DNA from: a virus
Virus record (IMG/VR): IMGVR_UViG_3300020385_000005
Span: 97,782 to 161,781 of that record
Length of the DNA: 64,000 nt
Direction: 5' to 3' (one strand)
A program made the translations under genes and the position numbers. The notes beneath the pieces were generated by a model that worked only from the letters and a program-made list of their open reading frames with translations, was not told the DNA's origin and did not search any database. Below, piece by piece: positions 1 to 8,475 of this stretch. The number at the start of each line of letters is the position of its first letter. Position 1 is the stretch's first letter.

Positions 1-1866
1 AATTTCAACAAAACAATAGATCACTGCTTGTCGGAACAAAATTTTGTAAATAACAAGTTAAGTAAAATTGATAACGAAACTGAAAAAGAGTTTCGAATGT
101 ATGCAAACAAATTTAATGAAAGTTTAAAGCATATTAAAAAAATGGAAAGGGAAATTAATAAAAACCTTTTGCTGCATGCTAAGGATGATATCTACACTCA
201 TGGATTAGTAGAAACATTTGAAGACTATGAGAATATTAATTTTGATCAAAGCAACATCTATATGTTTAACGGTAAAGTTACTTTGGGTTACACAAAGGTA
301 ACAGGAGAAAGATTCAATTCAGCAAATTTGTCATATTCTGTTTCTTCTCGAAGTGGTAGAAGCGTTATGCAGCGTAATATAAATGATATTTCAAACGCAG
401 TTAACGAAGACGGAAACTTTTTTAAAGTATTGGTGTTTTCGAAAGTGCCTGATGATAGTATCGATTTTTATATTGACTTAACATTTAGTGAAGCAAGGCA
501 CATTGACACTTTAAAATTCACCACACAAGCAATTGAATCAAATTCTAAAATATTTTATAATTGTTATTATAGTGAAGATGATACAACATTGAATGAGGTT
601 TTTGAAAGCAACCTAGCTATTGATAACAATGAGAACTATGTTGAGATCAATAAAGACTCTATTAAAAGTATACGTTTAGTTTTAAACAAACGAGGATACG
701 ATTATTTAGATGGTGAAGATTATGTTTATATTTTTGATTTAGATTTTATGGGTGGAACAACTAAAAAATTCAAAATAAACGAAGAGTCTGTTTTAAATCT
801 AGGTCCCTACAAGATAAAAGATGCGGATGAGGAAGAAGTAAACTTTTCGATGGCGACTATAAAAGGTGGAACATGTTGTATCGTTCCAGATCGAACGAGT
901 ATCGACTTTTATTTATCAAAAGATAATGAAACCTGGATTAAAGCAGACTACAATAATACAGGTAGAGAGGTCATCCAATTTGAAGAGTCCAAAGAGCCTT
1001 TTGATGGGAGTGGCCTTTTTAAACGATATGATACGATATTAAGTAGCTTGCCTCTACAAGATGTAATAGAGGATGATTCTAAGATAGCGTTAGATCTGCT
1101 TCCTCATCAACGATTGCTTAACCTTTACATATTGAAAGAAAACTTTAAAAATATTGTAAAAGAGTCCATGGTTATAAAGCGCAACGTTTGCAACAAAGGC
1201 AATAAGGAAACTTATGGTGCCAAAGAGGGTTGGTATAGAGATGCAAATGGGTACTATTGCTGCTTAATAAATATTAAAGAAGCGGAAGGTAGGTATCTGA
1301 ATTTTGGTGAAAAGTCATGTTTTATAAATGATAAGCAAGTAAGCGGAAAACATTTTTTAACTTTTGGAGAACATAAATTCAAAACCAGTGAAGAGAACTG
1401 GTATGACTTAGATATGAATAATGAAAGCGAGTTAAATAATGAAGCGCAGTTAAGAGAAGAAGATATCCTGTACCCGTATAATCATAAATACATTATAGAA
1501 GGGTTCAACTATTCCAATATTTTCAATGGCAAAAAAGTTTACTTAGCCAAAAGTGAAGTGTATAGTTTCTCTTTAAATGAAGTTTCAAACCAACGATTTT
1601 TAATCGGTAGGGATTTAAACAATTTCACTTTTATAAATAGTGAGTTCACAAACGATGATGGAGATATTATCGAAGCTGTATTCATAATGGTTAATGCAAA
1701 AGAAGACTCTAGCGAAATTAAAATGGAAGATTACAAATTAGAGTGCATTAAACGAAACTCGACTAATGGTGATTCAAGCAATGAGTTGTATATTAAAGCG
1801 ATATTGAAATCTTCTGATCCTAGTGTCACACCTAAAATAGATCAAATACAAGTTAGGGTAATATAA
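1..1866 (+). CDS. Virion structural protein, 5' end outside the window
   Basis: The reading frame is open from base 1, so the true start lies upstream; the TTG at 28 is only the first possible start inside the window. At least 620 residues are visible. The N-terminal part (about residues 10-60) is charged and helical. The rest looks beta-rich, with many aromatic and Asp/Asn residues and no catalytic motif. The stop overlaps the start of the next virion gene by one base (TAATG), so the two are translationally coupled. Its position before a repeat-containing fibre protein and a holin-like gene suggests a tail, baseplate or fibre component, but I do not recognise the family. Confidence 0.6.
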   Translation, partial: NFNKTIDHCLSEQNFVNNKLSKIDNETEKEFRMYANKFNESLKHIKKMEREINKNLLLHAKDDIYTHGLVETFEDYENINFDQSNIYMFNGKVTLGYTKVTGERFNSANLSYSVSSRSGRSVMQRNINDISNAVNEDGNFFKVLVFSKVPDDSIDFYIDLTFSEARHIDTLKFTTQAIESNSKIFYNCYYSEDDTTLNEVFESNLAIDNNENYVEINKDSIKSIRLVLNKRGYDYLDGEDYVYIFDLDFMGGTTKKFKINEESVLNLGPYKIKDADEEEVNFSMATIKGGTCCIVPDRTSIDFYLSKDNETWIKADYNNTGREVIQFEESKEPFDGSGLFKRYDTILSSLPLQDVIEDDSKIALDLLPHQRLLNLYILKENFKNIVKESMVIKRNVCNKGNKETYGAKEGWYRDANGYYCCLINIKEAEGRYLNFGEKSCFINDKQVSGKHFLTFGEHKFKTSEENWYDLDMNNESELNNEAQLREEDILYPYNHKYIIEGFNYSNIFNGKKVYLAKSEVYSFSLNEVSNQRFLIGRDLNNFTFINSEFTNDDGDIIEAVFIMVNAKEDSSEIKMEDYKLECIKRNSTNGDSSNELYIKAILKSSDPSVTPKIDQIQVRVI

Positions 1867-4547
1867 TGCTTGATCCAACAAATCATTTAAATAATTTAAA
1901 TAAAAGAATAGAAATAAGTTCTTCTGAGATTGCAAATGTTCAATTGAAAGAAAGTTTTGTTTTAAATAGTCGTCGAAATGCTAGTGATTTAGTTAGCATA
2001 GGAGACTATATCAATGAGGTGATTGTAAGAAGTTACTCTACTTTATGTTCAAACCCTAGGTATCCTAAAGACGCATTAGCTAATGGACTGTCTGGCTCAA
2101 CTATAGTGACGTGGTTAGAGGAAGATGGGAATAACAAATACAATTCACCCATTTTTTGGTTCAGTTCAGAGAACCCTGATAATGATGGACGCCCTTGCAC
2201 AATTAAAGAATCTTTTCAGTATATTTGGGAAAATTTAAATCAACGTGTAATAGAAAATCGAGCAGACCCTACAGATTTAAGTGAGATAGAAAACAGTTTA
2301 AGTTGTCTTGATAGTATGTTGGATCGGCTCAAGATTGATACGTTTGGGAATTCTTTTATACTTACATGCAATGATGAGTGGACCAAGCAAACTTGGCCAA
2401 TCTCTAAACATGTATTTGAAATATTAAATCAACTAACAACAGGACACTTAATTGATAATATCAATGGCTTGAATAAGGTTTCTGAGCCAGCCTATCCCGA
2501 TTTAAGCTGGAGCATAGAGTTAAATGATTTGTTAGATGTAGATCTTGAAAGTGTGCCCCCCAATCACGGAGACGCCTTAATATATGATGGAACTACTGAG
2601 AAGTGGCAGCCAGGTAGCGCAGACGTAAAGTGGATCGATGAGCTATATGATGTTGATACATCCTCTACTCAGCCTGTAGAAAATGATATTTTAGTTTGGG
2701 ATCCAAACCATAAAGATTCTCAAGGAAGCAGTGATCCAGAACATGATGGAGCTTGGGTGCCTGTATCGCCAGATACTTTGTTTAGTGATTCTACTTTAGA
2801 ATACGCATATGAATTAAAAGATGTAGATTACGGTGACGGAGCAACAAAAGCAGGTAATGGGCAAATCTTAGTTTGGCGAACAGATGAAGACCCTGACAAT
2901 GATGGAGGTATACAAGGAGCTTGGGTACCAGAGTATCCTGATACTTCATCAAGCTCTAGTGATCTATTTGGTACTGGTTTATGTCCTGGGGAGACATTAG
3001 ATAATAAAGACTTTTTAGTTTACACTAACAATTGTGGAGATAATCAGAGTGTAAGCAGTCCTGGGTGGGTTGCTCAAAACAAATACAACCCCATGCTTAC
3101 CACTAAACTGCCTTATGCTTCACCTGCTAGAAATACACTCTGGAATAAAGATACAGAAGATAATCTAAATATTGATTGGGACGACAATACTATATTCCCA
3201 GGGTTGGTAGGGGTTGCAAGTGATTACGAGATTTCTAAATTGTGGTCATTTAATTTAGATGTCTACAATACTGAAAATTTGATTGATGGAAGTTTAAAAA
3301 GTGGAAGCTTAATATCTTATGTACTTACTGCTGACAGGTTTATAACAAGCTTAATTGGAAAGACAATAAGCGGTGTGCCTGGAGCTTTACAGACAGAAAA
3401 TAGCGCAAGTGAAGGAGTAGCTTTCTATGATCCCAGCTATCATACTGCAAGTGAAGTATCAGCTCTACAAGCTGATGTTACCCATATGCACGTAGAGGTA
3501 AACTTGTTGCAGCAAAATGTAACAAATTTCTTCTTATCAAGATTAAACCGAAGTTCAATAACAGAACTTGCAGATGTAAATACGTCTGGTGGCGGAGTAA
3601 AAGCGAACGACCTATTAGTTTGGGAGCCTAATGAAATTGACGATAGTGGGTTGCAAAATACAGGATGCTGGAAGCCTAAAGAATTAAGTACAATAATGAG
3701 CGAATTGGGGATATCCACTGGGAGTGGATCGTCAACAACAGCACTAGATCAAATAGTAGAACAAGGAAGTATAGTCGAAGTAATTGATGACGGAAGTACC
3801 CAAGCAATCGTATTAATGACTGACAGTACTAAAAGATGGATAGTAAATGCTAATGGGCATATGTTGCCATATGCAAATGCAAGCTACGACATAGGTAGTG
3901 CTGAAAAGAAAGTTAGGCATTTATTTTTAAGCGACAATTCTCTACATATTGGTGTCAACACGTTGGGTGCAGCAGGCGGGATTCCTAAATGGAACAGCAC
4001 TTTCAGTATTCCTGTATACTCTGGAGCACCTGAGAACAATGATGTATTGAAGTGGGACGGAGCAGGATGGAGCCCAAGTCCTGAAAGTGTTAGTAGTCCT
4101 TCAGGAAGTGGCATTGAAGGGTCATTTGAAAATGGAATTAGTAATGAATTTTCAATTGAAGTTAATTATGATTCAAATGGATATAATTTAGGAACCGGTA
4201 AGTCGCATCATATGTTTCAGTTCAAGAATCAACAATCTGCAGCCATTACGATTAAGGGCTTTAGCATCTTGTGCAAAGAGATGTACAGTTCGACAATTGA
4301 ACTATCTTTTGCAAAATGCCAAACAGCAGAACTGTTGGGGAATGTTTTCACAACAGCATCTGATGTGAAAACAATGAATAGAGTTAATACTGACCCGCAA
4401 GCTAATAACGTGGGGGTTGGATTAGTAGAAGGGTCTGTTGAAGTTTCACTGAATTCAGGAGAATGGATTGTAGTTTTCTTGAACTTTTATGAAAAAGTAA
4501 CTGACAGCAATAAAGATTGGTACATTCAGTTAAAATATACAGAATAG
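1866..4547 (+). CDS. Probable tail fibre or baseplate protein with DVD/W-x-P repeats
   Basis: 893 residues. A degenerate module of about 25-45 residues recurs at roughly residues 219-250, 255-300, 314-355, 565-605 and 715-737. It has the pattern L-x-D/E-L-x-D-V-D/N, a spacer, N-D-x-L-V/K-W-D/E, then G-A/C-W-x-P, for example LYDVD with DILVWD and GAWVP. Such modules are common in phage fibre proteins, where they form repeated beta-structured segments. Residues after about 780 look like a compact beta-rich C-terminal head. There are no enzymatic motifs. It is coupled to the upstream virion gene, and the 80-base gap after it holds a promoter candidate. Being a virion fibre is inferred from the repeats and context. 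Confidence 0.6.
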   Translation: MLDPTNHLNNLNKRIEISSSEIANVQLKESFVLNSRRNASDLVSIGDYINEVIVRSYSTLCSNPRYPKDALANGLSGSTIVTWLEEDGNNKYNSPIFWFSSENPDNDGRPCTIKESFQYIWENLNQRVIENRADPTDLSEIENSLSCLDSMLDRLKIDTFGNSFILTCNDEWTKQTWPISKHVFEILNQLTTGHLIDNINGLNKVSEPAYPDLSWSIELNDLLDVDLESVPPNHGDALIYDGTTEKWQPGSADVKWIDELYDVDTSSTQPVENDILVWDPNHKDSQGSSDPEHDGAWVPVSPDTLFSDSTLEYAYELKDVDYGDGATKAGNGQILVWRTDEDPDNDGGIQGAWVPEYPDTSSSSSDLFGTGLCPGETLDNKDFLVYTNNCGDNQSVSSPGWVAQNKYNPMLTTKLPYASPARNTLWNKDTEDNLNIDWDDNTIFPGLVGVASDYEISKLWSFNLDVYNTENLIDGSLKSGSLISYVLTADRFITSLIGKTISGVPGALQTENSASEGVAFYDPSYHTASEVSALQADVTHMHVEVNLLQQNVTNFFLSRLNRSSITELADVNTSGGGVKANDLLVWEPNEIDDSGLQNTGCWKPKELSTIMSELGISTGSGSSTTALDQIVEQGSIVEVIDDGSTQAIVLMTDSTKRWIVNANGHMLPYANASYDIGSAEKKVRHLFLSDNSLHIGVNTLGAAGGIPKWNSTFSIPVYSGAPENNDVLKWDGAGWSPSPESVSSPSGSGIEGSFENGISNEFSIEVNYDSNGYNLGTGKSHHMFQFKNQQSAAITIKGFSILCKEMYSSTIELSFAKCQTAELLGNVFTTASDVKTMNRVNTDPQANNVGVGLVEGSVEVSLNSGEWIVVFLNFYEKVTDSNKDWYIQLKYTE

Positions 4548-4572
4548 ATTTGAAAAGTTGTTTCAAGGCTAA

Positions 4573-4602
4573 TTGATATAAATGTATTATCTGCTATATA
4601 AT
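4573..4602 (+). promoter_or_regulatory. Candidate sigma70-type promoter
   Basis: TTGATA (4573-4578) and TATAAT (4597-4602) are separated by 18 bases, ending 26 bases before the start codon at 4629. The match is close to consensus, but the region is AT-rich, so a chance match is possible. It would drive the XhlA-like and coiled-coil genes. Confidence 0.45.
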
Positions 4603-4628
4603 AGTATTATTTACAGAAAGACCTAGTC

Positions 4629-4964
4629 ATGCCTCCACAAAACACACCCGCACCTGATATAAATCTAGTTAGTTACAGATTAAAAGAAATAGAAAATAGC
4701 TTAGAAAAAAATATTGAAAAGCTTGCAGACAAAATTGATCTGCTGCTAGCAGAGTTAAATAAAACGACAATTGCTCAGTCAGAGACGAAAGTCAAAGTAG
4801 ACAAATTGGAAGTTGAAGTAGCTGCATTAATTAAAGCAGACTTATCTATTAGAAGTGAATTGTCTCAAGTTAAGGTTAGCATAGCTGAAAAATTAACTTG
4901 GGGAGCGGCGGGTGGGGGACTTGTTAATCTAATAATTAGCTTCTTCCAGAATGGAGGTCAGTGA
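4629..4964 (+). CDS. XhlA-like coiled-coil membrane protein (holin-associated)
   Basis: 111 residues. A Pro-rich N-terminus is followed by a long amphipathic helix with heptad-like Leu/Ile spacing (about residues 14-85). Then comes a short hydrophobic segment rich in Gly/Ala (about 90-106, WGAAGGG then LVNLIISFF) and a polar tail. A coiled coil with one C-terminal membrane helix is the architecture of the hemolysin XhlA family, found beside phage lysis genes. The stop overlaps the next start (TGATG). It may be a holin accessory or a membrane anchor; no other lysis gene is immediately adjacent, so the role is inferred from architecture only. Confidence 0.5.
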   Translation: MPPQNTPAPDINLVSYRLKEIENSLEKNIEKLADKIDLLLAELNKTTIAQSETKVKVDKLEVEVAALIKADLSIRSELSQVKVSIAEKLTWGAAGGGLVNLIISFFQNGGQ

Positions 4965-5191
4965 TGCCAATAGATATTAACGAAGAATTTGACCAGCAAA
5001 CACTAAGGCGCATAAGTAATTTAGAAGAGCGTATTCGTGATATCTTTACTGCTCAAAATAATTTTGTATCATTAAACCAAATCCAGCAGTTACTCTCGGT
5101 AATAAGCACAGATCTTGCTGTTTTAAATGAGACTATAAGATCTTTAGAAAGAAGAATTAGTATACTGGAAGATATACCTCCAATAAACTAA
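4964..5191 (+). CDS. Small coiled-coil protein
   Basis: 75 residues from the ATG at 4964, chosen over the GTG at 4961 because a strong GGAGGT ribosome site lies at 4953-4958. Residues 8-70 form heptads (ISNLEERI, LAVLNETIRSLERRISIL), so it probably makes a trimeric or dimeric coil. It is the last plus-strand gene and converges tail-to-tail with minus-strand genes. The function is unknown; possibly a virion or lysis accessory coupled to the preceding membrane protein. Confidence 0.5.
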   Translation: MPIDINEEFDQQTLRRISNLEERIRDIFTAQNNFVSLNQIQQLLSVISTDLAVLNETIRSLERRISILEDIPPIN

Positions 5192-5277
5192 TTGGTTTTC
5201 TTGTTCTTCTCAAGATGCTTTTTTAAAGCTTCTTGTGCAGCTTTTTTAGCTTTTTCTTTACATTTAGAGCAGGCCAT
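5188..5277 (-). CDS. Tiny Lys-rich CxxC peptide
   Basis: A 29-residue frame starting 4 bases after the stop of the upstream coiled-coil gene. It begins MACSKCKEKAKK and continues as a Lys/Ala-rich helix. A CxxC pair plus a basic helix suggests a metal-binding or nucleic-acid-binding peptide. Its last bases overlap the end of the convergent plus-strand gene. No strong ribosome site is visible, so it may be a chance frame. Confidence 0.35.
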   Translation of the reverse strand: MACSKCKEKAKKAAQEALKKHLEKNKKTN

Positions 5278-5281
5278 AATG

Positions 5282-5626
5282 TTATTCTTGGTCTTCTTGG
5301 TCGACAGACTGCTTTTCAAGCTTCTTTTTTAACCGAGTGTTTTCAGAACGCACTTTTTTTAAGTCTGCTTTTAAAACTGAAAGTTCTTCTTGAGATGCAA
5401 GGAAAAGAGCTTCTGCATCAGAAAGTTTTTGTTGATTTTCTTTCTGAGATTGTTCTTTTTGGTTTAAGATTTTTTGGATTCTAGATTGAAGTTCATCACA
5501 ATCGCAGTCTGGTGCGCAATCTTCTTGAGGCTTCTGCATCGATAATTTCTGCTTGAGATTTATAATTTCATTCTCTAATGCAATAATTTTTCTAGAGCTC
5601 GCGACTCTTTCTTTAAATAAACTCAT
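5282..5626 (-). CDS. Coiled-coil protein with a Cys/Asp-rich insert
   Basis: 114 residues, helical throughout. Two heptad-containing segments (about 8-33 and 47-108) flank a short Cys/Asp stretch (APDCDCDEL) that could bind metal or form a disulfide. The C-terminus is highly charged. It lies 2 bases after the upstream gene, so it is in one operon with it. I do not recognise a family. Confidence 0.5.
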   Translation of the reverse strand: MSLFKERVASSRKIIALENEIINLKQKLSMQKPQEDCAPDCDCDELQSRIQKILNQKEQSQKENQQKLSDAEALFLASQEELSVLKADLKKVRSENTRLKKKLEKQSVDQEDQE

Positions 5627-5628
5627 AA

Positions 5629-6123
5629 TTAAAATCCTCCATTAGGTTTATGAGGTGTAAACAATACGTGAGGCAACCAGTTAGTTGATTCAGAATTAAA
5701 CTTTGACTCCGAATCTAAGATTGCATGTATACCAACTTTATCTACTTTAACACCTACTATATTGTCCATTGCAAGTACTTCTGCAACTCTTTCAGAAAGC
5801 CAGCGCTTACCTTGAACTTCCCATTCTGGAAGTTTATTGTTTTGATTAAAATCAACGACACAACTAGAGTGAGTTTTAACTTCTGTCATATCAGAAGCGA
5901 ATGATATTAAAACATCTTTGAAGTGTCGGCAACGACGGAGCCAAGTAAAGATTGCACCAGAAAGTTGCTCTTTAGAAATGTTTTCTGTTAAATTAGCTCC
6001 ACCTGGAATGATTAGTTTGATTTGTTTATTAATCTTCGGTCCTGAAAGTTTCTGTACCAAAGATTGTTGATGAGCAACAGAAGGATTGTTGCCGAGTTGT
6101 TTTATAGCACTGTGTCTATCCAT
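5629..6123 (-). CDS. Hypothetical phage protein
   Basis: 164 residues, mixed alpha/beta by eye, with no membrane segment and no catalytic motif I recognise. It contains IKLIIPGGANLTE and a Trp/Arg-rich segment (FTWLRRCRHF). It overlaps the start of the operon by 22 bases with the candidate sigma-like gene upstream. Function unknown. Confidence 0.5.
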   Translation of the reverse strand: MDRHSAIKQLGNNPSVAHQQSLVQKLSGPKINKQIKLIIPGGANLTENISKEQLSGAIFTWLRRCRHFKDVLISFASDMTEVKTHSSCVVDFNQNNKLPEWEVQGKRWLSERVAEVLAMDNIVGVKVDKVGIHAILDSESKFNSESTNWLPHVLFTPHKPNGGF

Positions 6124-6782
6124 GAATTAGCCTCTTCTTTTAAAAGAATATAATCTGAGTTGTTTAATTTATATTTTAATTTTATATTTTTCCAAGTATC
6201 ATTTTCATGAAGCAAAGATATTATTATAGAATATAATAACTTGTTTCTTAAAAAAAGAAAATACAATTCTAAAGACAGATCAGAATTCAAAGTGAATTGA
6301 GTTGAGAAAAAAAGATCAACAGGGTTCGTAAAGAAGTCCCGTTTGAATTGTTGTAAGATTCTTCTGATAATTTTAAACAAAGAATATTTTATTTCTTGAG
6401 ATATATAAAATAAAAACTTATATCGCTTAGGGTAATTATCATAAAGGATGGTTTCTTTATACATGTGCATAAGGAACGCTTCAATTAAATGATCTTTGAA
6501 AGTTAAAGAATTATCTTTTAAGTATCTTTTATAAGTATCTAACTTCCAAGCAAAAGATGCTTTTGGTTTATCATCTTTGGAAAGCAATGAAAACAAAGTA
6601 ACAATATTAATATTATTGTTGAAATTGATTTTTAAAAAATCATTAGCCCAAATATCAAAGCAAGAGTTAATTTGTTTTATGCAAGACTCCAAAGAGTCAA
6701 CAGATTTCGCCTGCTTGAAATCTCGATAGTTGAGCATAAAAAAATCGAAATCAGAAATAAAAAAACTATTTGTCTGTTTCAT
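6102..6782 (-). CDS. Highly helical protein, possible divergent sigma factor
   Basis: About 226 residues from the ATG at 6782 (MKQTNSFF); frames further upstream run into the preceding gene. The protein is almost all helical and rich in Phe, Tyr and Lys. Residues about 95-150 resemble a sigma region 2 layout: a helix, then KRYKFLFYISQEI, then a basic helix. The last 45 residues (LLHENDTWKNIKLKYKL then a second helix) could be a helix-turn-helix like region 4. Late phage transcription needs such a factor, and a T4-late-like TATAAATA element lies at 25128. This is pattern reading only; it could equally be an unrelated helical protein. Confidence 0.3.
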   Translation of the reverse strand: MKQTNSFFISDFDFFMLNYRDFKQAKSVDSLESCIKQINSCFDIWANDFLKINFNNNINIVTLFSLLSKDDKPKASFAWKLDTYKRYLKDNSLTFKDHLIEAFLMHMYKETILYDNYPKRYKFLFYISQEIKYSLFKIIRRILQQFKRDFFTNPVDLFFSTQFTLNSDLSLELYFLFLRNKLLYSIIISLLHENDTWKNIKLKYKLNNSDYILLKEEANSWIDTVL

Positions 6783-7119
6783 TTTTAATATAAGCGTTAA
6801 AGAAATGTATCCAGTCATCAAGACGCATAGTGCATAATATTTCAGCTCTGTCATCTTTGGTTATAGCAACGGGAATCTTTCCATTAACATTGGCGTCTTC
6901 TATAGCTTGTTTAAGAGCTGCCTTTATATGACAGCGTTTATGTCTTTTAGCTTCGACATGTATAACTGGCATGTCGACATCAGAAACTTCAGCCCCACCA
7001 CTTCTTGACTGACCAATACCTCTCTTAGCTTCGAATACAGTATTGTCAGTAAAGTACTTTGCAAGTTGTCTTTCAAATGATGCGCCCTTGATACGGGCGC
7101 CTTTTCCACGAGAAGCCAT
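6766..7119 (-). CDS. PD-(D/E)XK endonuclease, Holliday-junction-resolvase-like
   Basis: 117 residues. It starts with a basic tail (GKGARIKG), then a helix with a conserved Glu (SFERQLAKYF), then the nuclease core: DVDMP followed by HVEAKRH, the D and E-x-K of the PD-(D/E)XK fold, with a following helix KAALKQAIEDA. The length and layout match small phage resolvase-like nucleases (the archaeal Hjc or RusA-replacement type). It probably cuts branched recombination intermediates before packaging. It sits 3 bases before the ClpP-like gene and overlaps the next gene by 17 bases. Confidence 0.65.
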   Translation of the reverse strand: MASRGKGARIKGASFERQLAKYFTDNTVFEAKRGIGQSRSGGAEVSDVDMPVIHVEAKRHKRCHIKAALKQAIEDANVNGKIPVAITKDDRAEILCTMRLDDWIHFFNAYIKNETDK

Positions 7120-7121
7120 AT

Positions 7122-7754
7122 TTAACTCTTTTCTATTTCAAAATCTAATTTGTTGCTTTCAGTAATTGCATCAATTAGATTAAAGCCTAAAGCTTCTTCT
7201 GAATCAAAATAAAAATTAGTTTTGCCTTCGAAATGTTTATTCCAAATGTTCTTTTTAATTTTTGCTCTAGCTCTAATTATACCATCTGTAAGATCTTTAC
7301 AATTAGAGTAGTAATCATTAAGTTGATTCATGTTTTGAACAGAATTAACCATAGAGTCTTGGATGACAGGTTGGTGATAATAGAAAGTAGTATTAGGAGA
7401 GCTGACTCTGTAATCTCCTGAGCTCAGTATTAATAGTCCAGCTGATGCACACAAGCCTAAAGCGTGTATGATTACAGGACAGGAAATTTGAGCAATTACA
7501 TCGTATATAGCTAAACCATCAGTGAGGGATCCTCCAGGAGTATTCATTAATATGGTGATAGGTTTTTCAGGATCAAGCTCTTCAAGGTGCTTTAACTGAC
7601 TAATGAGCAGCAGAGCAGTTTCTTTTGTAACGTCATTGAAGAAAGGTAATACTCTAGTGTCGGCACCAAAGTATTTTGGTTCAAAGCAGTTCCATGATTC
7701 AAAATCAGAATTCATTAGAAGCTGTGAAATTAAATTTTGTTTCAATTCGTTCAT
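7122..7754 (-). CDS. ClpP-family serine protease
   Basis: 210 residues with the ClpP/S14 core: NTPGGS (about 71-76, oxyanion region), the catalytic Ser in CASAG (Ser104), and the catalytic His in YYHQP (His127). At the place of the usual catalytic Asp (the R-D-R-F region of E. coli ClpP), this protein has T-N-F, so the third residue appears to be Asn, as in some non-canonical ClpP homologs. Phage ClpP-like enzymes act as prohead maturation proteases or partner host unfoldases. No capsid gene is in view, so the substrate is unknown. Confidence 0.75.
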   Translation of the reverse strand: MNELKQNLISQLLMNSDFESWNCFEPKYFGADTRVLPFFNDVTKETALLLISQLKHLEELDPEKPITILMNTPGGSLTDGLAIYDVIAQISCPVIIHALGLCASAGLLILSSGDYRVSSPNTTFYYHQPVIQDSMVNSVQNMNQLNDYYSNCKDLTDGIIRARAKIKKNIWNKHFEGKTNFYFDSEEALGFNLIDAITESNKLDFEIEKS

Positions 7755-7757
7755 AAA

Positions 7758-8180
7758 TTAGCTTTCGTAAAATATTTTTTGTTTTAAAAAATCTGAATCA
7801 ATCTTATCATAATGCTTATAAGAGATCTCTAGATAGCTATACCCTGCATTTAGTAATGCAGTTTTTTTGCGGTTATCTCGATACTGAATATTATGAAAAT
7901 TTTTCTTTTGATTAAAGTAAGAGTCGGTAGAACCGAAAGATTGCATTTTGTAATGTTGCACGCCATGTAGCTCAAGAATAATATTGTATTCGTCAATATA
8001 CCAGTCTACAGCATCTAAATAGTGCAGATAAGTAGGAGCAAGATCCCGTACTGGAACTTCTTGATAACATTGAAGCTGCTTGAAAAAGGGGTCGGTAGAG
8101 AAGATATGTTTAACTTTTTGATGCAAATTAGAAGCGGATTCATAAGTGTAGAATTGATTTTTCCAAGAAGATCTAGGCAT
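7758..8180 (-). CDS. VSR/DUF559-like restriction-fold endonuclease
   Basis: About 140 residues from the ATG at 8180. The second half shows the very-short-patch-repair type core: DWYIDEYNIILELHG with Asp and Glu, HYK, then QYRDNRKK and a C-terminal GYSYLEISY strand. These match the D...E-x-HG and Q..D..K pattern of VSR-like PD-(D/E)XK nucleases often found in phages. It overlaps the preceding gene's end by 8 bases. It is likely a DNA endonuclease in recombination, repair or host DNA attack; the target is unknown. Confidence 0.55.
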   Translation of the reverse strand: MPRSSWKNQFYTYESASNLHQKVKHIFSTDPFFKQLQCYQEVPVRDLAPTYLHYLDAVDWYIDEYNIILELHGVQHYKMQSFGSTDSYFNQKKNFHNIQYRDNRKKTALLNAGYSYLEISYKHYDKIDSDFLKQKIFYES

Positions 8181-8475
8181 CAAATCCTTCTCCTATAATA
8201 ATCTCTTTATCTTTATCAAAACCAAGTACACCTTGGTCTACAAGAAAATTTAAGAGGTCCACCCATAATTGATCATCTTCTATTTGGTAGAATTGACCAG
8301 TTGCACTTATTTGTTCTAAGTAAATCTTACCCGTTGGTTCGTGAAGTAATGCGACATATTCAGATAAAGATCTTTTGGCAGTAGCCATGTGGACCCAAGG
8401 TCCGCCATTGAAGATGTTAATGGGAAGGTTAACTCTTGCTCGTGAAGCAAGTTTGAAATCACCATATTCAGCCAT
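8173..8475 (-). CDS. Hypothetical protein
   Basis: 100 residues from the ATG at 8475, chosen because of the strong GGAAGGAG ribosome site 8-10 bases before it; in-frame upstream codons lie inside the previous gene. It is an alpha/beta protein with a central HEPTGKIYLEQ strand and an acidic C-terminal half (WVDLLNFLVDQGVLGF) that looks like a helical hairpin. No family recognised. Confidence 0.55.
   Translation of the reverse strand: MAEYGDFKLASRARVNLPINIFNGGPWVHMATAKRSLSEYVALLHEPTGKIYLEQISATGQFYQIEDDQLWVDLLNFLVDQGVLGFDKDKEIIIGEGFDA

Noticed and set aside
28-1866. TTG at 28 as a true start of the first gene
   Set aside because: The frame is open upstream to base 1, so the start is more likely outside the window.
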